From Novosphingobium acidiphilum DSM 19966 (GTDB lineage Bacteria > Pseudomonadota > Alphaproteobacteria > Sphingomonadales > Sphingomonadaceae): a DNA stretch of 46,273 bases. The translations under genes and the position numbers were made by a program. Below, one piece after another: positions 25,777 to 33,993 of the stretch (positions are counted from its first letter, which is position 1; the number at the start of each line of letters is the position of its first letter). The stretch lies in NCBI RefSeq assembly GCF_000429005.1, contig NZ_AUBA01000023.1, positions 1 to 46,273 on the forward strand, written 5' to 3'. The notes under the pieces were generated by a model. It was not told the DNA's origin. It searched no databases and saw only the letters and a program-made list of their open reading frames with translations.

Positions 25777-26616
25777 TCAAAGCGCCAGTGTCGCCCCGCG
25801 CGCGACAATCCGCGCCGTTCCGCCGATCCACACCGCATCGGTTTCAATCGTGACGGCGATATGCCCGTCGGCGCCGATGCATTGCCCCTGTCCCGCGGCA
25901 TAGCCGGGCACCGCGGCATGGCCCGCGCCAACCAGATATTGCGCGACCGCGGCATTGAGGCTGCCGGTCACCGGGTCTTCTTTCAGGCGGCCATTGGCAT
26001 CGGTGAAAAAGGCCCGCACTTCGAATTGCCGCTGCGCGCCATGCCCCCAGGCACCGACCAGCCCGACATCGGTCGGCACAGGCGCAGTCGCCACGGGCAT
26101 TGCCGCCAGCACGGCCTGCGCGCTCGCCAGATGCAGCAATCGCCAGCCCGGGCCGTTGTCGCCGTGCACCGCCGCGATCACATCGGCCGGATCGACGCCT
26201 GCCACCCTTATGGCCTCGGCCCGCTCGACCGGGTCAAGCGGCCCGTGACGGCGCAAGGGTGGCGCGCGAAACGCAAGCGTTTCGCCCGCGACACGCACGT
26301 CGACCAGTCCCACCCCGCATTGCTGCACCGCCACGCCATGGCGCGCCGGTACCCCGCCCGCTGCCAGCCAGGCCGCCGCACTGCCCAGCGTAGGGTGCCC
26401 GGCAAACGGCAGTTCGCCCGCCGGATAGAATATCCGCACGTGGTAATCCGCAGCCGGATCGCTTGGCGGCAAAAGAAAGGTTGTTTCCGAAAAGCCCAGC
26501 CAGCGGGTCAGCGCCAGCATCTGCGCAGTGGTCAACGCATCGCCCCCGCGCACCACCGCCAGCGGATTGCCCGACAACGAACCGTTTGCAAAGACATCGA
26601 TCAGATCAAGTTCCAT
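25777..26616 (-). CDS. PhzF-family isomerase-like protein
   Basis: A 279-residue protein of the PhzF/diaminopimelate-epimerase fold. It shows DVFANGSLSGNPLAVV, WLGFSETTFLL with the conserved Glu (residue 44) that is the catalytic residue in PhzF, RIFYPAGELPFAGHPTLGSA, and the second-half motif DPVTGSLNAAVAQYL. PhzF itself isomerises dihydro-hydroxyanthranilate; most homologues have unknown substrates and no phenazine genes occur here. ATG 26616 is chosen because the family starts at MELDLIDVF. Divergent from cfa with 99 bases between starts. Confidence 0.9.
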   Translation of the reverse strand: MELDLIDVFANGSLSGNPLAVVRGGDALTTAQMLALTRWLGFSETTFLLPPSDPAADYHVRIFYPAGELPFAGHPTLGSAAAWLAAGGVPARHGVAVQQCGVGLVDVRVAGETLAFRAPPLRRHGPLDPVERAEAIRVAGVDPADVIAAVHGDNGPGWRLLHLASAQAVLAAMPVATAPVPTDVGLVGAWGHGAQRQFEVRAFFTDANGRLKEDPVTGSLNAAVAQYLVGAGHAAVPGYAAGQGQCIGADGHIAVTIETDAVWIGGTARIVARGATLAL

Positions 26617-26715
26617 GGCCGGCGCATAGCCCGGGCGCAGATGGTCGGCAACCATCGTGGCTTGCAAAGGATCGCCAAGTAAAGCAACGTTAGCGTCAGG
26701 TTACGCCGCCAATTC

Positions 26716-28023
26716 ATGCTGGAAAGGTTGCTGCTGCCGATGTCGATGCTGTTGCTGGATGCTGCACTCAAACGCCTGATTCACCACGGCACCTTGACCC
26801 TGACCGAAGCCGGCGGACGCAAACGCGTCTATGGCAGCGCGACACCCGGCTGGCCCGATCTGGGCCTGGTGCTGCACGACAAGGGTGTGCCGGGCAAGAT
26901 TGCGCGCAATCCCAGCCTGGGTTTTGCCGAGGCGTATATGGATTGCCGGCTGGATGTCGAAGGTGGCGACATCATGGAATTCATCGGCTTTGTGCGGCGC
27001 AACAACCCCTGGAACAGCGGGCGCGATCTCGACAATCTGGGCCTGATCGACAAAGCGCGGCTGGCAATTGTCGGTCGGTTGAACCGGATCAACGCGCGCG
27101 CTGCCAGCCGCCGCAACGTCGCGCATCACTATGACATCGACGATCGGCTGTACGATCTGTTCCTTGATCCAAATCGGCAATATTCGTGCGCCTACTGGGC
27201 CGACGGGATCACCACGCTGGAACAGGCGCAGATCGCCAAGATGAACCATATTGCAGCCAAGCTGGCATTGTCCCCGGGGCAAAGCGTGCTCGATATCGGC
27301 TGCGGCTGGGGTGGTCTGGCGATCCATCTGCACAAGGTATCGGGCGCCAAAGTCCACGGCATATCGCTCAGCAAGGAACAGATCGGTTATGCCAGGGCCT
27401 GGGCACAGCGCGAAGGCGTGGCCGACGCGGTGACCTTCAGCCTGACCGATTTTCGCGATGTCGAAGGCAAATATGACCGGATCGTGTCGGTGGGCATGTT
27501 CGAACATGTCGGCACGCGCAATTTTCCGGCGTTTTTCCGCCAGGTGCACAACCGGCTGGCGTCCGATGGCGTGATGCTGCTGCACACCATCGGCCGGGCA
27601 GCACCCCCGGCGGTAACCGATGATTTCACGCGCAAATACATTTTTCCGGGCGGCTATATCCCCTCGTTGTCCGAAACCATCGCGGCAATCGAACCGTGCA
27701 AGCTGATGCTGGCCGATTGCGAAGTGCTGCGCCGCCATTACGCACCGACGCTGCGCGCGTGGTATGACCGATGCGTGGCGCAGCACGACCGCATCGTCGA
27801 ACTGTTCGATGAACGGTTCTACCGGATGTGGCTGTTTTACCTGGTGGGTGCCGCCACCGGCTTTGAACATGCCAGTCTGGTCAATTTCCAGCTGCAACTG
27901 GTGCGCGACCGCGATGCCGTGCCGATCACGCGCGATTACATCCAGGCGACCGAGGACCGGCTGAACGCAGGCCCCCATGGGCTGGGCATGGTGCCACGCC
28001 TGCGTGAAGCAGCGCTTGCGTGA
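26716..28023 (+). CDS. cfa: Cyclopropane-fatty-acyl-phospholipid synthase
   Basis: A 435-residue SAM-dependent enzyme that converts unsaturated acyl chains of membrane phospholipids to cyclopropane forms. The N-terminal lipid-binding part (PSLGFAEAYMDCRLDVEGGD) precedes the methyltransferase domain: NVAHHYDIDDRLYDLFLD, YSCAYWADG, SAM loop LDIGCGWGGLAIHL at about residue 192, and VSVGMFEHVGTRNF. The C-terminal FPGGYIPSLSE and YRMWLFYL are typical. The start has weak ribosome-site support (GTCAGG). A GCAGCG/CGCTGC hairpin follows the stop but has no T-run. Confidence 0.94.
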   Translation: MLERLLLPMSMLLLDAALKRLIHHGTLTLTEAGGRKRVYGSATPGWPDLGLVLHDKGVPGKIARNPSLGFAEAYMDCRLDVEGGDIMEFIGFVRRNNPWNSGRDLDNLGLIDKARLAIVGRLNRINARAASRRNVAHHYDIDDRLYDLFLDPNRQYSCAYWADGITTLEQAQIAKMNHIAAKLALSPGQSVLDIGCGWGGLAIHLHKVSGAKVHGISLSKEQIGYARAWAQREGVADAVTFSLTDFRDVEGKYDRIVSVGMFEHVGTRNFPAFFRQVHNRLASDGVMLLHTIGRAAPPAVTDDFTRKYIFPGGYIPSLSETIAAIEPCKLMLADCEVLRRHYAPTLRAWYDRCVAQHDRIVELFDERFYRMWLFYLVGAATGFEHASLVNFQLQLVRDRDAVPITRDYIQATEDRLNAGPHGLGMVPRLREAALA

Positions 28024-28534
28024 CGCAGCGTCTTGTTGCGCTGCACCCCAAATGCATCCAGTTCGGGCAGACCCCGGGTTTTTGAAATTATGTCAATTTT
28101 GTCAGGATGTTGTCACCCATCTAGGGCTTTTTCCCTAGGCATTGCACGGGGCTGTCGGTCCAAAGTCCAGTGATCTGGAGATGCCCTAAGGCAAAGTCCC
28201 TGTTTCATTGCCGTTGCGTCACCATGACGAGGCCGGGGTTATGCCGGTTTCGAACCGGTGCAGCGGCATCAGTGCGACAGGCGGATTGGCCATAGCTCCG
28301 GAGGGTTGCACAGGGCATGGGGTGTCCTGGCAGCTGCTATCCGTCGGGAACCGTCATGCGGCATTCCCGACCCGCTGTCCCGAACAGGCAAAGGGCCCGA
28401 TCCGGCAAGGGAACGGCCTGGCGCCGTCGTGCATGATGGCCGGTGCACAGGTTCGAAGCCCGGACAGATTGGCCAAATGTGGGGCGCAGCGCCTGTCCGG
28501 GCCATCGCGCGGTGGTCCGGACAGGGCGGCAGTG
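28024..28534. other. Structured non-coding region, candidate ncRNA or regulatory region
   Basis: About 510 bases without a convincing gene. From left to right: three TGTCA copies (28091, 28100, 28111), the palindrome CTAGGG-CTTTTT-CCCTAG (28121-28138), a CCGGTTTCGAACCGG palindrome (around 28243-28257), an 8-bp perfect stem GTCGGGAA/TTCCCGAC (28343-28350, 28364-28371), and GCCCGGACAG (28459-28468) pairing with CTGTCCGGGC (28492-28501). The layout looks like an operator/promoter followed by a structured transcript. I found no match to cobalamin, TPP, FMN or SAM riboswitch cores, tmRNA or RNase P. Confidence 0.45.
28121..28138. promoter_or_regulatory. Perfect palindrome, candidate operator
   Basis: CTAGGG and CCCTAG form a perfect 6-bp inverted repeat around a CTTTTT spacer. 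Together with three upstream TGTCA direct repeats within 28091-28115 it resembles a regulator binding cluster. The binding protein is unknown. A short hairpin in RNA is an alternative reading. Confidence 0.45.
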
Positions 28535-29122
28535 TCATGCGGCCGGCGCCACCATGGTGTGCAGACGTTCGGCCAGCGCCAGGTAATAGGCGGCGATTGC
28601 GGCCAGCGCCCGATCGCCCAGCACAAATGGCGCATGGCGCGCCTGATCGGCAGGATCATCGCCCATTGTCGCCAGCGCCAGATCGGCGCGCGGGCGGCTG
28701 CCCGCCTCGGCCGGGGCGTCGCCCGTGGCCAGCGCGCGGATCCGGCCGATCGCGCGCAGGCGCGGGGCGTCAAGCGCAAACGCCTGGCGCAACACGCCAT
28801 TGCGGCCCAGCCGCATCGCGGCGTCGCCTTCGCGCACATAGACAGCGCGGGTGCCATGCGGTGGCGCCAGCGCTGCGTTGGCGGCATCGACCATCAGCAC
28901 CAGAAACCGATCGAGTTCCTTGAGGCAATTGCACGCGCGGCGCACCGCGATCACCGGCGGCAGGGCGAGCCGGTGATGATCGGCACCGCGCGCGATCAGA
29001 AACCGGCAGCCTGCCACCATGTCGGTGTACGCCGCATCAAAGGCATCGAGATCTGCCCCGGCAAACGGTCCAAACCGGCCCGGGCGCAGCGCCGCAGTCT
29101 GACCGGTCAGGCGATCAGGCAA
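28535..29122 (-). CDS. Hypothetical helical protein
   Basis: I do not recognise a family. The frame encodes an alanine/arginine-rich, mostly helical soluble protein of about 195 residues with a balanced, natural composition (DLDAFDAAYTDMVAGC, VRRACNCLKELDRFLVLMVD, LALAERLHTMVAPAA). Three cysteines lie in the first 90 residues. No signal peptide or membrane helix is evident. The start is uncertain: TTG 29122 is the best fit by composition, as residues further upstream look like noise, and no good ribosome site is present. Divergent from the M20 peptidase gene. Confidence 0.5.
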   Translation of the reverse strand: MPDRLTGQTAALRPGRFGPFAGADLDAFDAAYTDMVAGCRFLIARGADHHRLALPPVIAVRRACNCLKELDRFLVLMVDAANAALAPPHGTRAVYVREGDAAMRLGRNGVLRQAFALDAPRLRAIGRIRALATGDAPAEAGSRPRADLALATMGDDPADQARHAPFVLGDRALAAIAAYYLALAERLHTMVAPAA

Positions 29123-29340
29123 AACCGGCGTCCACAGCCTGGGTGCGGGTATGGCAGGGCATCGATCACGCTCCAGTGCAAGCAGGGGTCTGCAACGGTC
29201 CCCCGGTCGCCAGCGTCTCGAACGAAATGCCGACTTGGCCACCTGCCGTACACATCCAGCCCGCCATCGTCCAACCCCTTGTTGCGCCGCGGCAGACCGG
29301 CCAGGGCTTGCACCGCGTGGTGCTGCGGGTATCATCGGCC

Positions 29341-30654
29341 ATGATGACCCGCAAATTCGCGCTGCTCGCCCCGCTTGTCCTGGCTTTGCCAACCCCCGCG
29401 TTTGCCGGGCTGTCGGGGATCGAACAGACCCTGGTCACCCAGGCGGACACCGATACCCCCCTGGCGATCGGCCTGCTGGAACGGCTGGTTGCGCAAAACA
29501 GCGGCACCCGCAATATTGCCGGCGTCAAGAAAGTGCGCGATCTGGTTGAACCCGAACTGGCCGCACTTGGCTTTGCCACGCGCTGGGTGCCGATGGATGC
29601 GGTGCATCGGGCAGGCCATCTGATCGCGACGCACAAAGGTCGGCCCGGCACCACGCGCATGCTGCTGATCGGGCATCTCGATACTGTGTTCGAACCCGCG
29701 TCGCCATTCCAGACCGCAACGCGCGAAGGCGATATCCTGCACGGACCCGGCGCATCGGATGACAAGGGCGGCGTGGTGGTGATGATCGCGGCGCTGCGCG
29801 CGATGAAAACGGTCGGCACGCTGGCGCACGCCAATATCGAGGTGGTGCTGACCGGCGATGAAGAGGCGGCGGGTGATCCGATCAGCGTGTCGCGCGCCGA
29901 TCTGATCGAGGCGGCGCACCACGCCGATGTCGCGCTGGATTTCGAAGGCTTGTCGGTGCAGAACGGTCAGGACTACGGATCGATCGCGCGGCGCTCGGCG
30001 GGCAGCTATACCATCACGGCCACGGGCAAATCATCGCATTCGGGCCAGATCTTTGCCCCGGGCGTGGGCGATGGTGCGGTTTATGAACTGGCGCGGATCA
30101 TCACCGCGTTTCACGACCAGCTGCCCGAACCCGATCTGACCTTCAACATCGGGCTGATGGCGGGCGGCGCGACCGTTACCATGGCCCCTGACGAGGCACA
30201 GATCGGCGCCACCGGCAAAACCAATATCGTGCCCCCGATCGCCATGGCCAGCGGCGATTTCCGTGCACTGACCGAAAGTCAGATCGACCGGGTCAAAGAC
30301 CGGATGATCGCCATCGTCGCACGCCACCTGCCCCAGACGGACGCGCAGATCGTGTTTCACGAGGCCTATCCGCCGATGGCCCCGACACCCGGCAATCAGG
30401 CGCTGCTCGACCGGTTGAACGCGATCAACACCGATCTGAACCTGCCTGTCATGCCCGCGCTCGATCCGCTGAAACGCGGTGCTGGCGATATCAGCTTTGT
30501 CGCCCGGTATGTCGACGGTCTGGTCGGCCTGGGGCCCAGCAGCCGGGGCGATCATACGCCGGAAGAACGCGTCGACCTGTCGAGCTTTCCCCGCCAGATC
30601 AAGCGCGCGGCACTGCTGATGACACGATTGAGCAAGGAAACATCGCGTCATTAA
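29341..30654 (+). CDS. Exported M20-family metallopeptidase (carboxypeptidase G2-like)
   Basis: A 437-residue protein with signal peptide (residues 1-22, PTPAFA-G) and the M20 di-zinc core: LLIGHLDTVF (His112, Asp114), GPGASDDKGG (metal Asp and catalytic region 140-144), TGDEEAAGD (Glu174 general base, Glu175 ligand), VALDFEG, and the C-terminal His in SRGDHTPEER. The lid/dimer domain starts near SYTITATGKSSHSG. It resembles glutamate carboxypeptidases, hydrolysing C-terminal Glu or an N-acyl amino acid in the periplasm; the true substrate is not known. ATG 29341 (or 29344) begins the signal peptide. Confidence 0.92.
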   Translation: MMTRKFALLAPLVLALPTPAFAGLSGIEQTLVTQADTDTPLAIGLLERLVAQNSGTRNIAGVKKVRDLVEPELAALGFATRWVPMDAVHRAGHLIATHKGRPGTTRMLLIGHLDTVFEPASPFQTATREGDILHGPGASDDKGGVVVMIAALRAMKTVGTLAHANIEVVLTGDEEAAGDPISVSRADLIEAAHHADVALDFEGLSVQNGQDYGSIARRSAGSYTITATGKSSHSGQIFAPGVGDGAVYELARIITAFHDQLPEPDLTFNIGLMAGGATVTMAPDEAQIGATGKTNIVPPIAMASGDFRALTESQIDRVKDRMIAIVARHLPQTDAQIVFHEAYPPMAPTPGNQALLDRLNAINTDLNLPVMPALDPLKRGAGDISFVARYVDGLVGLGPSSRGDHTPEERVDLSSFPRQIKRAALLMTRLSKETSRH

Positions 30655-30762
30655 CTCGCTTTTGCGCAGATGGCGTGCTAGGCGCCCGACAACCGGCCCT
30701 TGTGGTGGCCGGATGCGCAACGCCTCGCGCTGATATGGGCGGAAGGGTTTCAAGACAACTAC

Positions 30763-31086
30763 ATGGCAGGATACAAGGAACCGGCTTTTCAGGATCGGGT
30801 CGCAGCCGCCGCAAAGGCGCGTGAAGCCGCACTGGCCCGGTTGAAAGCAAAACCGCCGATCGATCCGGCAGTGGTCGCCGAACGCATCGAAAAGGAACGC
30901 GCGCGCGAAGTCGCCGCTGCCGAACGTGCCGCGCAGCGCGCCGCCGAGCGTGCCGAACGCGCCGCCGAAGCCGAACTGGCCAAGGCCAAGGCCCTGGCCG
31001 CGATCGTGCCGCCGCCGACCGAGGCCGAACGCAAGGCCGCCCGCGACGCCAAATATGCCGCACGCAAGGCGCGCAAGTCATCGTAG
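30763..31086 (+). CDS. DUF6481-family small charged protein
   Basis: A 107-residue, highly charged, Ala/Lys/Arg/Glu-rich protein predicted to be a long helix or coiled coil (about 25-90). The N-terminus AGYKEPAFQDRVAAAAKARE matches the DUF6481 pattern seen in sphingomonads. Function unknown; the basic C-terminus could bind nucleic acid. ATG 30763 is chosen as the family start over a start at 30700. It runs into the next gene, whose coding potential begins close to this stop. Confidence 0.8.
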   Translation: MAGYKEPAFQDRVAAAAKAREAALARLKAKPPIDPAVVAERIEKERAREVAAAERAAQRAAERAERAAEAELAKAKALAAIVPPPTEAERKAARDAKYAARKARKSS

Positions 31087-31175
31087 AGGCCGGCACCCCG
31101 CCCGCCCCGCCCGAGCGCATCACGCTCGACGGCCATGATGAAATTGCGACCGCGCGCGTACCCGATGGCGCGCTG

Positions 31176-31808
31176 TTGCGGCTGGTCCAGCGCGGCGATG
31201 CGTTCACCATCCTGCTCGATCGCACCGAACTGATGAGCACGCGCGCCAGCGCCTCGGAAGAGGCGCTGGCCACGCTGACCTGGGAACGGCTGGTCGGACG
31301 CCCCGCGCCCGAAATGCTGATCGGCGGCTACGGCATGGGTTATACCTTGCGGGCGGCGCTGTCGGTGTTGCCCGCCGACGCCTGCGTCACGCTGGCCGAA
31401 CTGGTGCCCGAAATCATCCAGTGGGCGCGTGGCCCGATGCACCGTCTGACCGACGGATGCCTCGATGATCCGCGGGTACAACTGGTTACCGACGATGTCG
31501 CCATGCTGATCGATGCCGCGCACGAAGGCTATGATGCCATCCTGCTCGATGTCGACAACGGGCCCGAAGGGATCACCCGCCGGATCAACGACCATCTCTA
31601 CACCGACGAAGGTGTGCAGGCGGCGCGCAACGCGCTGAAGCCCGGCGGCGTTCTGGCGGTATGGTCGGCCTGGCCCGACCGCGAATTCACCGTGCGTCTG
31701 GTCGAGGCCGGCTTCAACGTGACCGAGACGGTGGTGCGCGAACAGGCCGATGGCGAAGGCGACAACCACCTGATCTGGTTTGCACAACGGCCCTATCGTC
31801 CGCTCTGA
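31176..31808 (+). CDS. Spermidine-synthase-like SAM-fold protein
   Basis: About 210 residues with a Rossmann methyltransferase/polyamine synthase fold: LIGGYGMGYTLRAALSVL (SAM-like loop), VTLAELVPEIIQWARGP, DPRVQLVTDDVAML, YDAILLDVDNGPEG (Asp-box) and NALKPGGVLAVWSAW. Similar proteins in proteobacteria are annotated as spermidine synthases without proof. The first usual start codon in frame is TTG 31176, but good coding potential (RITLDGHDEIATARVPDG) continues upstream, reaching the previous stop, so the real N-terminus may be longer with a non-standard start. Probably co-transcribed with the DUF6481 gene. Confidence 0.78.
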   Translation: MRLVQRGDAFTILLDRTELMSTRASASEEALATLTWERLVGRPAPEMLIGGYGMGYTLRAALSVLPADACVTLAELVPEIIQWARGPMHRLTDGCLDDPRVQLVTDDVAMLIDAAHEGYDAILLDVDNGPEGITRRINDHLYTDEGVQAARNALKPGGVLAVWSAWPDREFTVRLVEAGFNVTETVVREQADGEGDNHLIWFAQRPYRPL

Positions 31809-31952
31809 CCACGCCGCGCGCGCGACCGCGCCGTGCCCGCCCGCGCCCGGCCACGGTGTGTGGCCGCGTTGCGCCGTCGCCTTGCGTCGCGTGCCCGGCC
31901 CTGATACCCGCGCGCCCACATCCCTTGCGCCCCACTTCCAGCGGAGTCGTCC

Positions 31953-33167
31953 ATGTCCGATATCAAGCGGGTCGTTCTTGCCTATTCCGGCGGGCTCGAC
32001 ACCTCTGTCATCCTCAAATGGCTGCAGGTCACCTACAATTGCGAAGTGGTGACATTCACCGCCGATCTGGGCCAGGGTGAAGAGCTGGAACCCGCGCGCG
32101 CCAAGGCGCAGCTGATGGGGATCAGGCCCGAACACATCTATATCGACGACTTGCGCGAAGAATTCGTGCGCGATTTCGTGTTTCCGATGATGCGCGCCAA
32201 TGCGCGCTACGAAGGCGACTATCTGCTGGGCACATCGATCGCGCGCCCGCTGATTTCCAAGCGGCTGATCGAGATTGCGCGCGAAACCGGCGCCGACGCC
32301 GTGGCCCATGGCGCCACCGGCAAAGGCAATGACCAGGTGCGTTTCGAGCTGTCGGCCTATGCGCTTGATCCGGGTATCAAGGTGATTGCGCCGTGGCGCG
32401 AATGGGACCTGACCAGCCGTACCGCGCTGATCGCCTGGGCCGAGGCGCACCAGGTGCCGGTGCCGACCGACAAGCGCGGCGAAAGCCCGTTTTCGACCGA
32501 TGCCAACCTGCTGCACACCTCGTCCGAAGGCAAAGTGCTGGAAGACCCCTGGGCCGAAGTGCCCGACTATGTGTTCTCGCGCACGGTCAACCCCGAAGAC
32601 GCGCCGGACCAGGCCGAATACATCACCATCGATTTTGAAAAGGGCGATGGGGTGGCGGTCAATGGCCAGGCGATGAGCCCGGCCACGCTGCTGGCCGCGC
32701 TCAACGACTATGGTCGCAAGCATGGCATCGGGCGGCTCGATCTGGTGGAAAACCGCTATGTCGGCATGAAGAGCCGCGGGATGTACGAAACGCCGGGTGG
32801 CACGATCTATGCCATCGCGCATCGCGGCATCGAATCGATCACGCTCGATCGCGGCGCAGCCCATCTCAAGGATGAGCTGATGCCCAAATATGCCGAACTG
32901 ATCTACAATGGCTTCTGGTTCGCGCCCGAACGCGAAATGCTGCAGGCTGCGATCGACCACAGCCAGGCCAAAGTGAACGGCACCGTGCGGCTGAAGCTGT
33001 ACAAGGGCCAGGCCTATGTGGTGGGGCGCAAGTCGCCCGACAGCCTGTATTCCGAACGCCATGTCACGTTTGAAGACGATGCCGGCGCCTATGACCAGAA
33101 GGATGCGGCCGGGTTCATTAAATTGAACGCGCTGCGCCTGCGCCTGCTCGCCCAGCGCGACCGCTGA
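31953..33167 (+). CDS. argG: Argininosuccinate synthase
   Basis: A 404-residue enzyme joining citrulline and aspartate with ATP to give argininosuccinate in arginine synthesis. The N-type ATP pyrophosphatase P-loop AYSGGLDTSVILKWL is at the start. TADLGQGEE, YLLGTSIARPLISKRLIEIA, VAHGATGKGNDQVRFEL, GRKHGIGRLDLVENRYVGMK and MYETPGGTIY follow, as in the whole family. Length is standard. A strong terminator directly follows the stop. Upstream 144 bases are free of genes and likely hold its promoter. Confidence 0.98.
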   Translation: MSDIKRVVLAYSGGLDTSVILKWLQVTYNCEVVTFTADLGQGEELEPARAKAQLMGIRPEHIYIDDLREEFVRDFVFPMMRANARYEGDYLLGTSIARPLISKRLIEIARETGADAVAHGATGKGNDQVRFELSAYALDPGIKVIAPWREWDLTSRTALIAWAEAHQVPVPTDKRGESPFSTDANLLHTSSEGKVLEDPWAEVPDYVFSRTVNPEDAPDQAEYITIDFEKGDGVAVNGQAMSPATLLAALNDYGRKHGIGRLDLVENRYVGMKSRGMYETPGGTIYAIAHRGIESITLDRGAAHLKDELMPKYAELIYNGFWFAPEREMLQAAIDHSQAKVNGTVRLKLYKGQAYVVGRKSPDSLYSERHVTFEDDAGAYDQKDAAGFIKLNALRLRLLAQRDR

Positions 33168-33173
33168 TCGGGC

Positions 33174-33207
33174 AAAAAGCCCTCCCCGCAAACGGGAGGG
33201 CTTTTTT
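33174..33207 (+). terminator. Rho-independent terminator after argG
   Basis: AAAAAGCCCTCCC and GGGAGGGCTTTTTT pair around the loop CGCAAAC, giving a GC-rich stem and a T-run seven bases after the argG stop. The A-run on the left means it could also stop transcription from the other side. Confidence 0.95.
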
Positions 33208-33993
33208 GCAGGCGAGAATTTTCAAATCACCGTCAAACACTTGTCCAGTTGTCCACCGCGAACATGCCGGCCTGTGGATAACTTTGCTGAAAATATCTTG
33301 ATCGACTCGCCTTCGAAGCGCAGCCTTGGGACATCGAGCAAGCGGAATGGCGCTGAAACAACCAGACCAAGTGTCTGATTGCACAAGCAAAAAATCGCTC
33401 TCGATCCGACCATTTGCATATCCATTTTCACAATCCGGACCTGCACGGGTGCCTCGCGGCGACCCCGGGCATTGGCGAGGTGCGCGATGGGGGCAACGGG
33501 CGGAAATAGGGTATCTGCCGAATGACAACGAACGCGGCATTGCGCCTTGCCCAACCCATCGGAGCAATCCATGGGCCCAGGTCAATGCCACGGTCCGGTG
33601 CCGATCAGACGATGCCCGAGCCTGATCCTGCTGCGTGCGGGATTTCGTCTGGCCCAGGCCCCATCCGGGGCCAAAGCCAGGAGCGATGTCATACAAAGCA
33701 AGGTTCAGGTTATATCCGTCGGCGCGGCGATGGGTTGCAGCCTTGCGCGAAAGCGCAGGACGGCAGGACACGCGTGCTTTGACAGCCGGGCCAGCGCGGC
33801 CTGTTCCTGCGGGGACGGTCCGCATGGCCGATCATCGCCCGCCTGCCCCCCGCGGCAGGCACGGCGCAAATGCGCAGGCGCAGCGCCCGAAACGGTGCTG
33901 CAGGGGGGATGATCGCAAGGTCAGCCGGGGCGGCAAAGGCGGATGGCAGTGGGGGCCGGCGGCAACGCCGGCCCCCATTTCATGTCTGCCCGT
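33208..33993. other. Intergenic region without a convincing gene
   Basis: About 790 bases. Open frames here are short, composition-driven and lack ribosome sites or family resemblance. Visible elements are a perfect DnaA-box sequence TGTGGATAA (33273-33281) with a weaker TTGTCCACC nearby (33250-33258), a GCCTGCC/GGCAGGC hairpin (33841-33860), and a strong hairpin at 33950-33977. The single DnaA box does not make an origin. Confidence 0.5.
33950..33977 (-). terminator. Strong hairpin after TPR-sulfotransferase gene
   Basis: TGGGGGCCGGC (33950-33960) pairs perfectly with GCCGGCCCCCA (33967-33977) across the 6-base loop GGCAAC. It lies 17 bases beyond the stop of the minus-strand gene, so it probably ends that transcript. 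A T-run is missing, so termination strength is uncertain. Confidence 0.6.

Noticed and set aside
28240..28260. GGTTTCGAACC palindrome resembling a tRNA T-arm (another GGTTCGAAG near 28450)
   Set aside because: No acceptor, D- or anticodon arm can be built around either one.
28024..28534. Cobalamin, TPP, FMN or SAM riboswitch, tmRNA or RNase P in this region
   Set aside because: The conserved core sequences of these RNAs were looked for on both strands and not found.
33240..33285. Chromosomal replication origin
   Set aside because: Only one perfect DnaA box and none of the usual origin-neighbour genes.
33118..33825. 235-residue minus-strand frame after argG
   Set aside because: Runs through the argG terminator into argG, composition is noise-like, no homology recognised.
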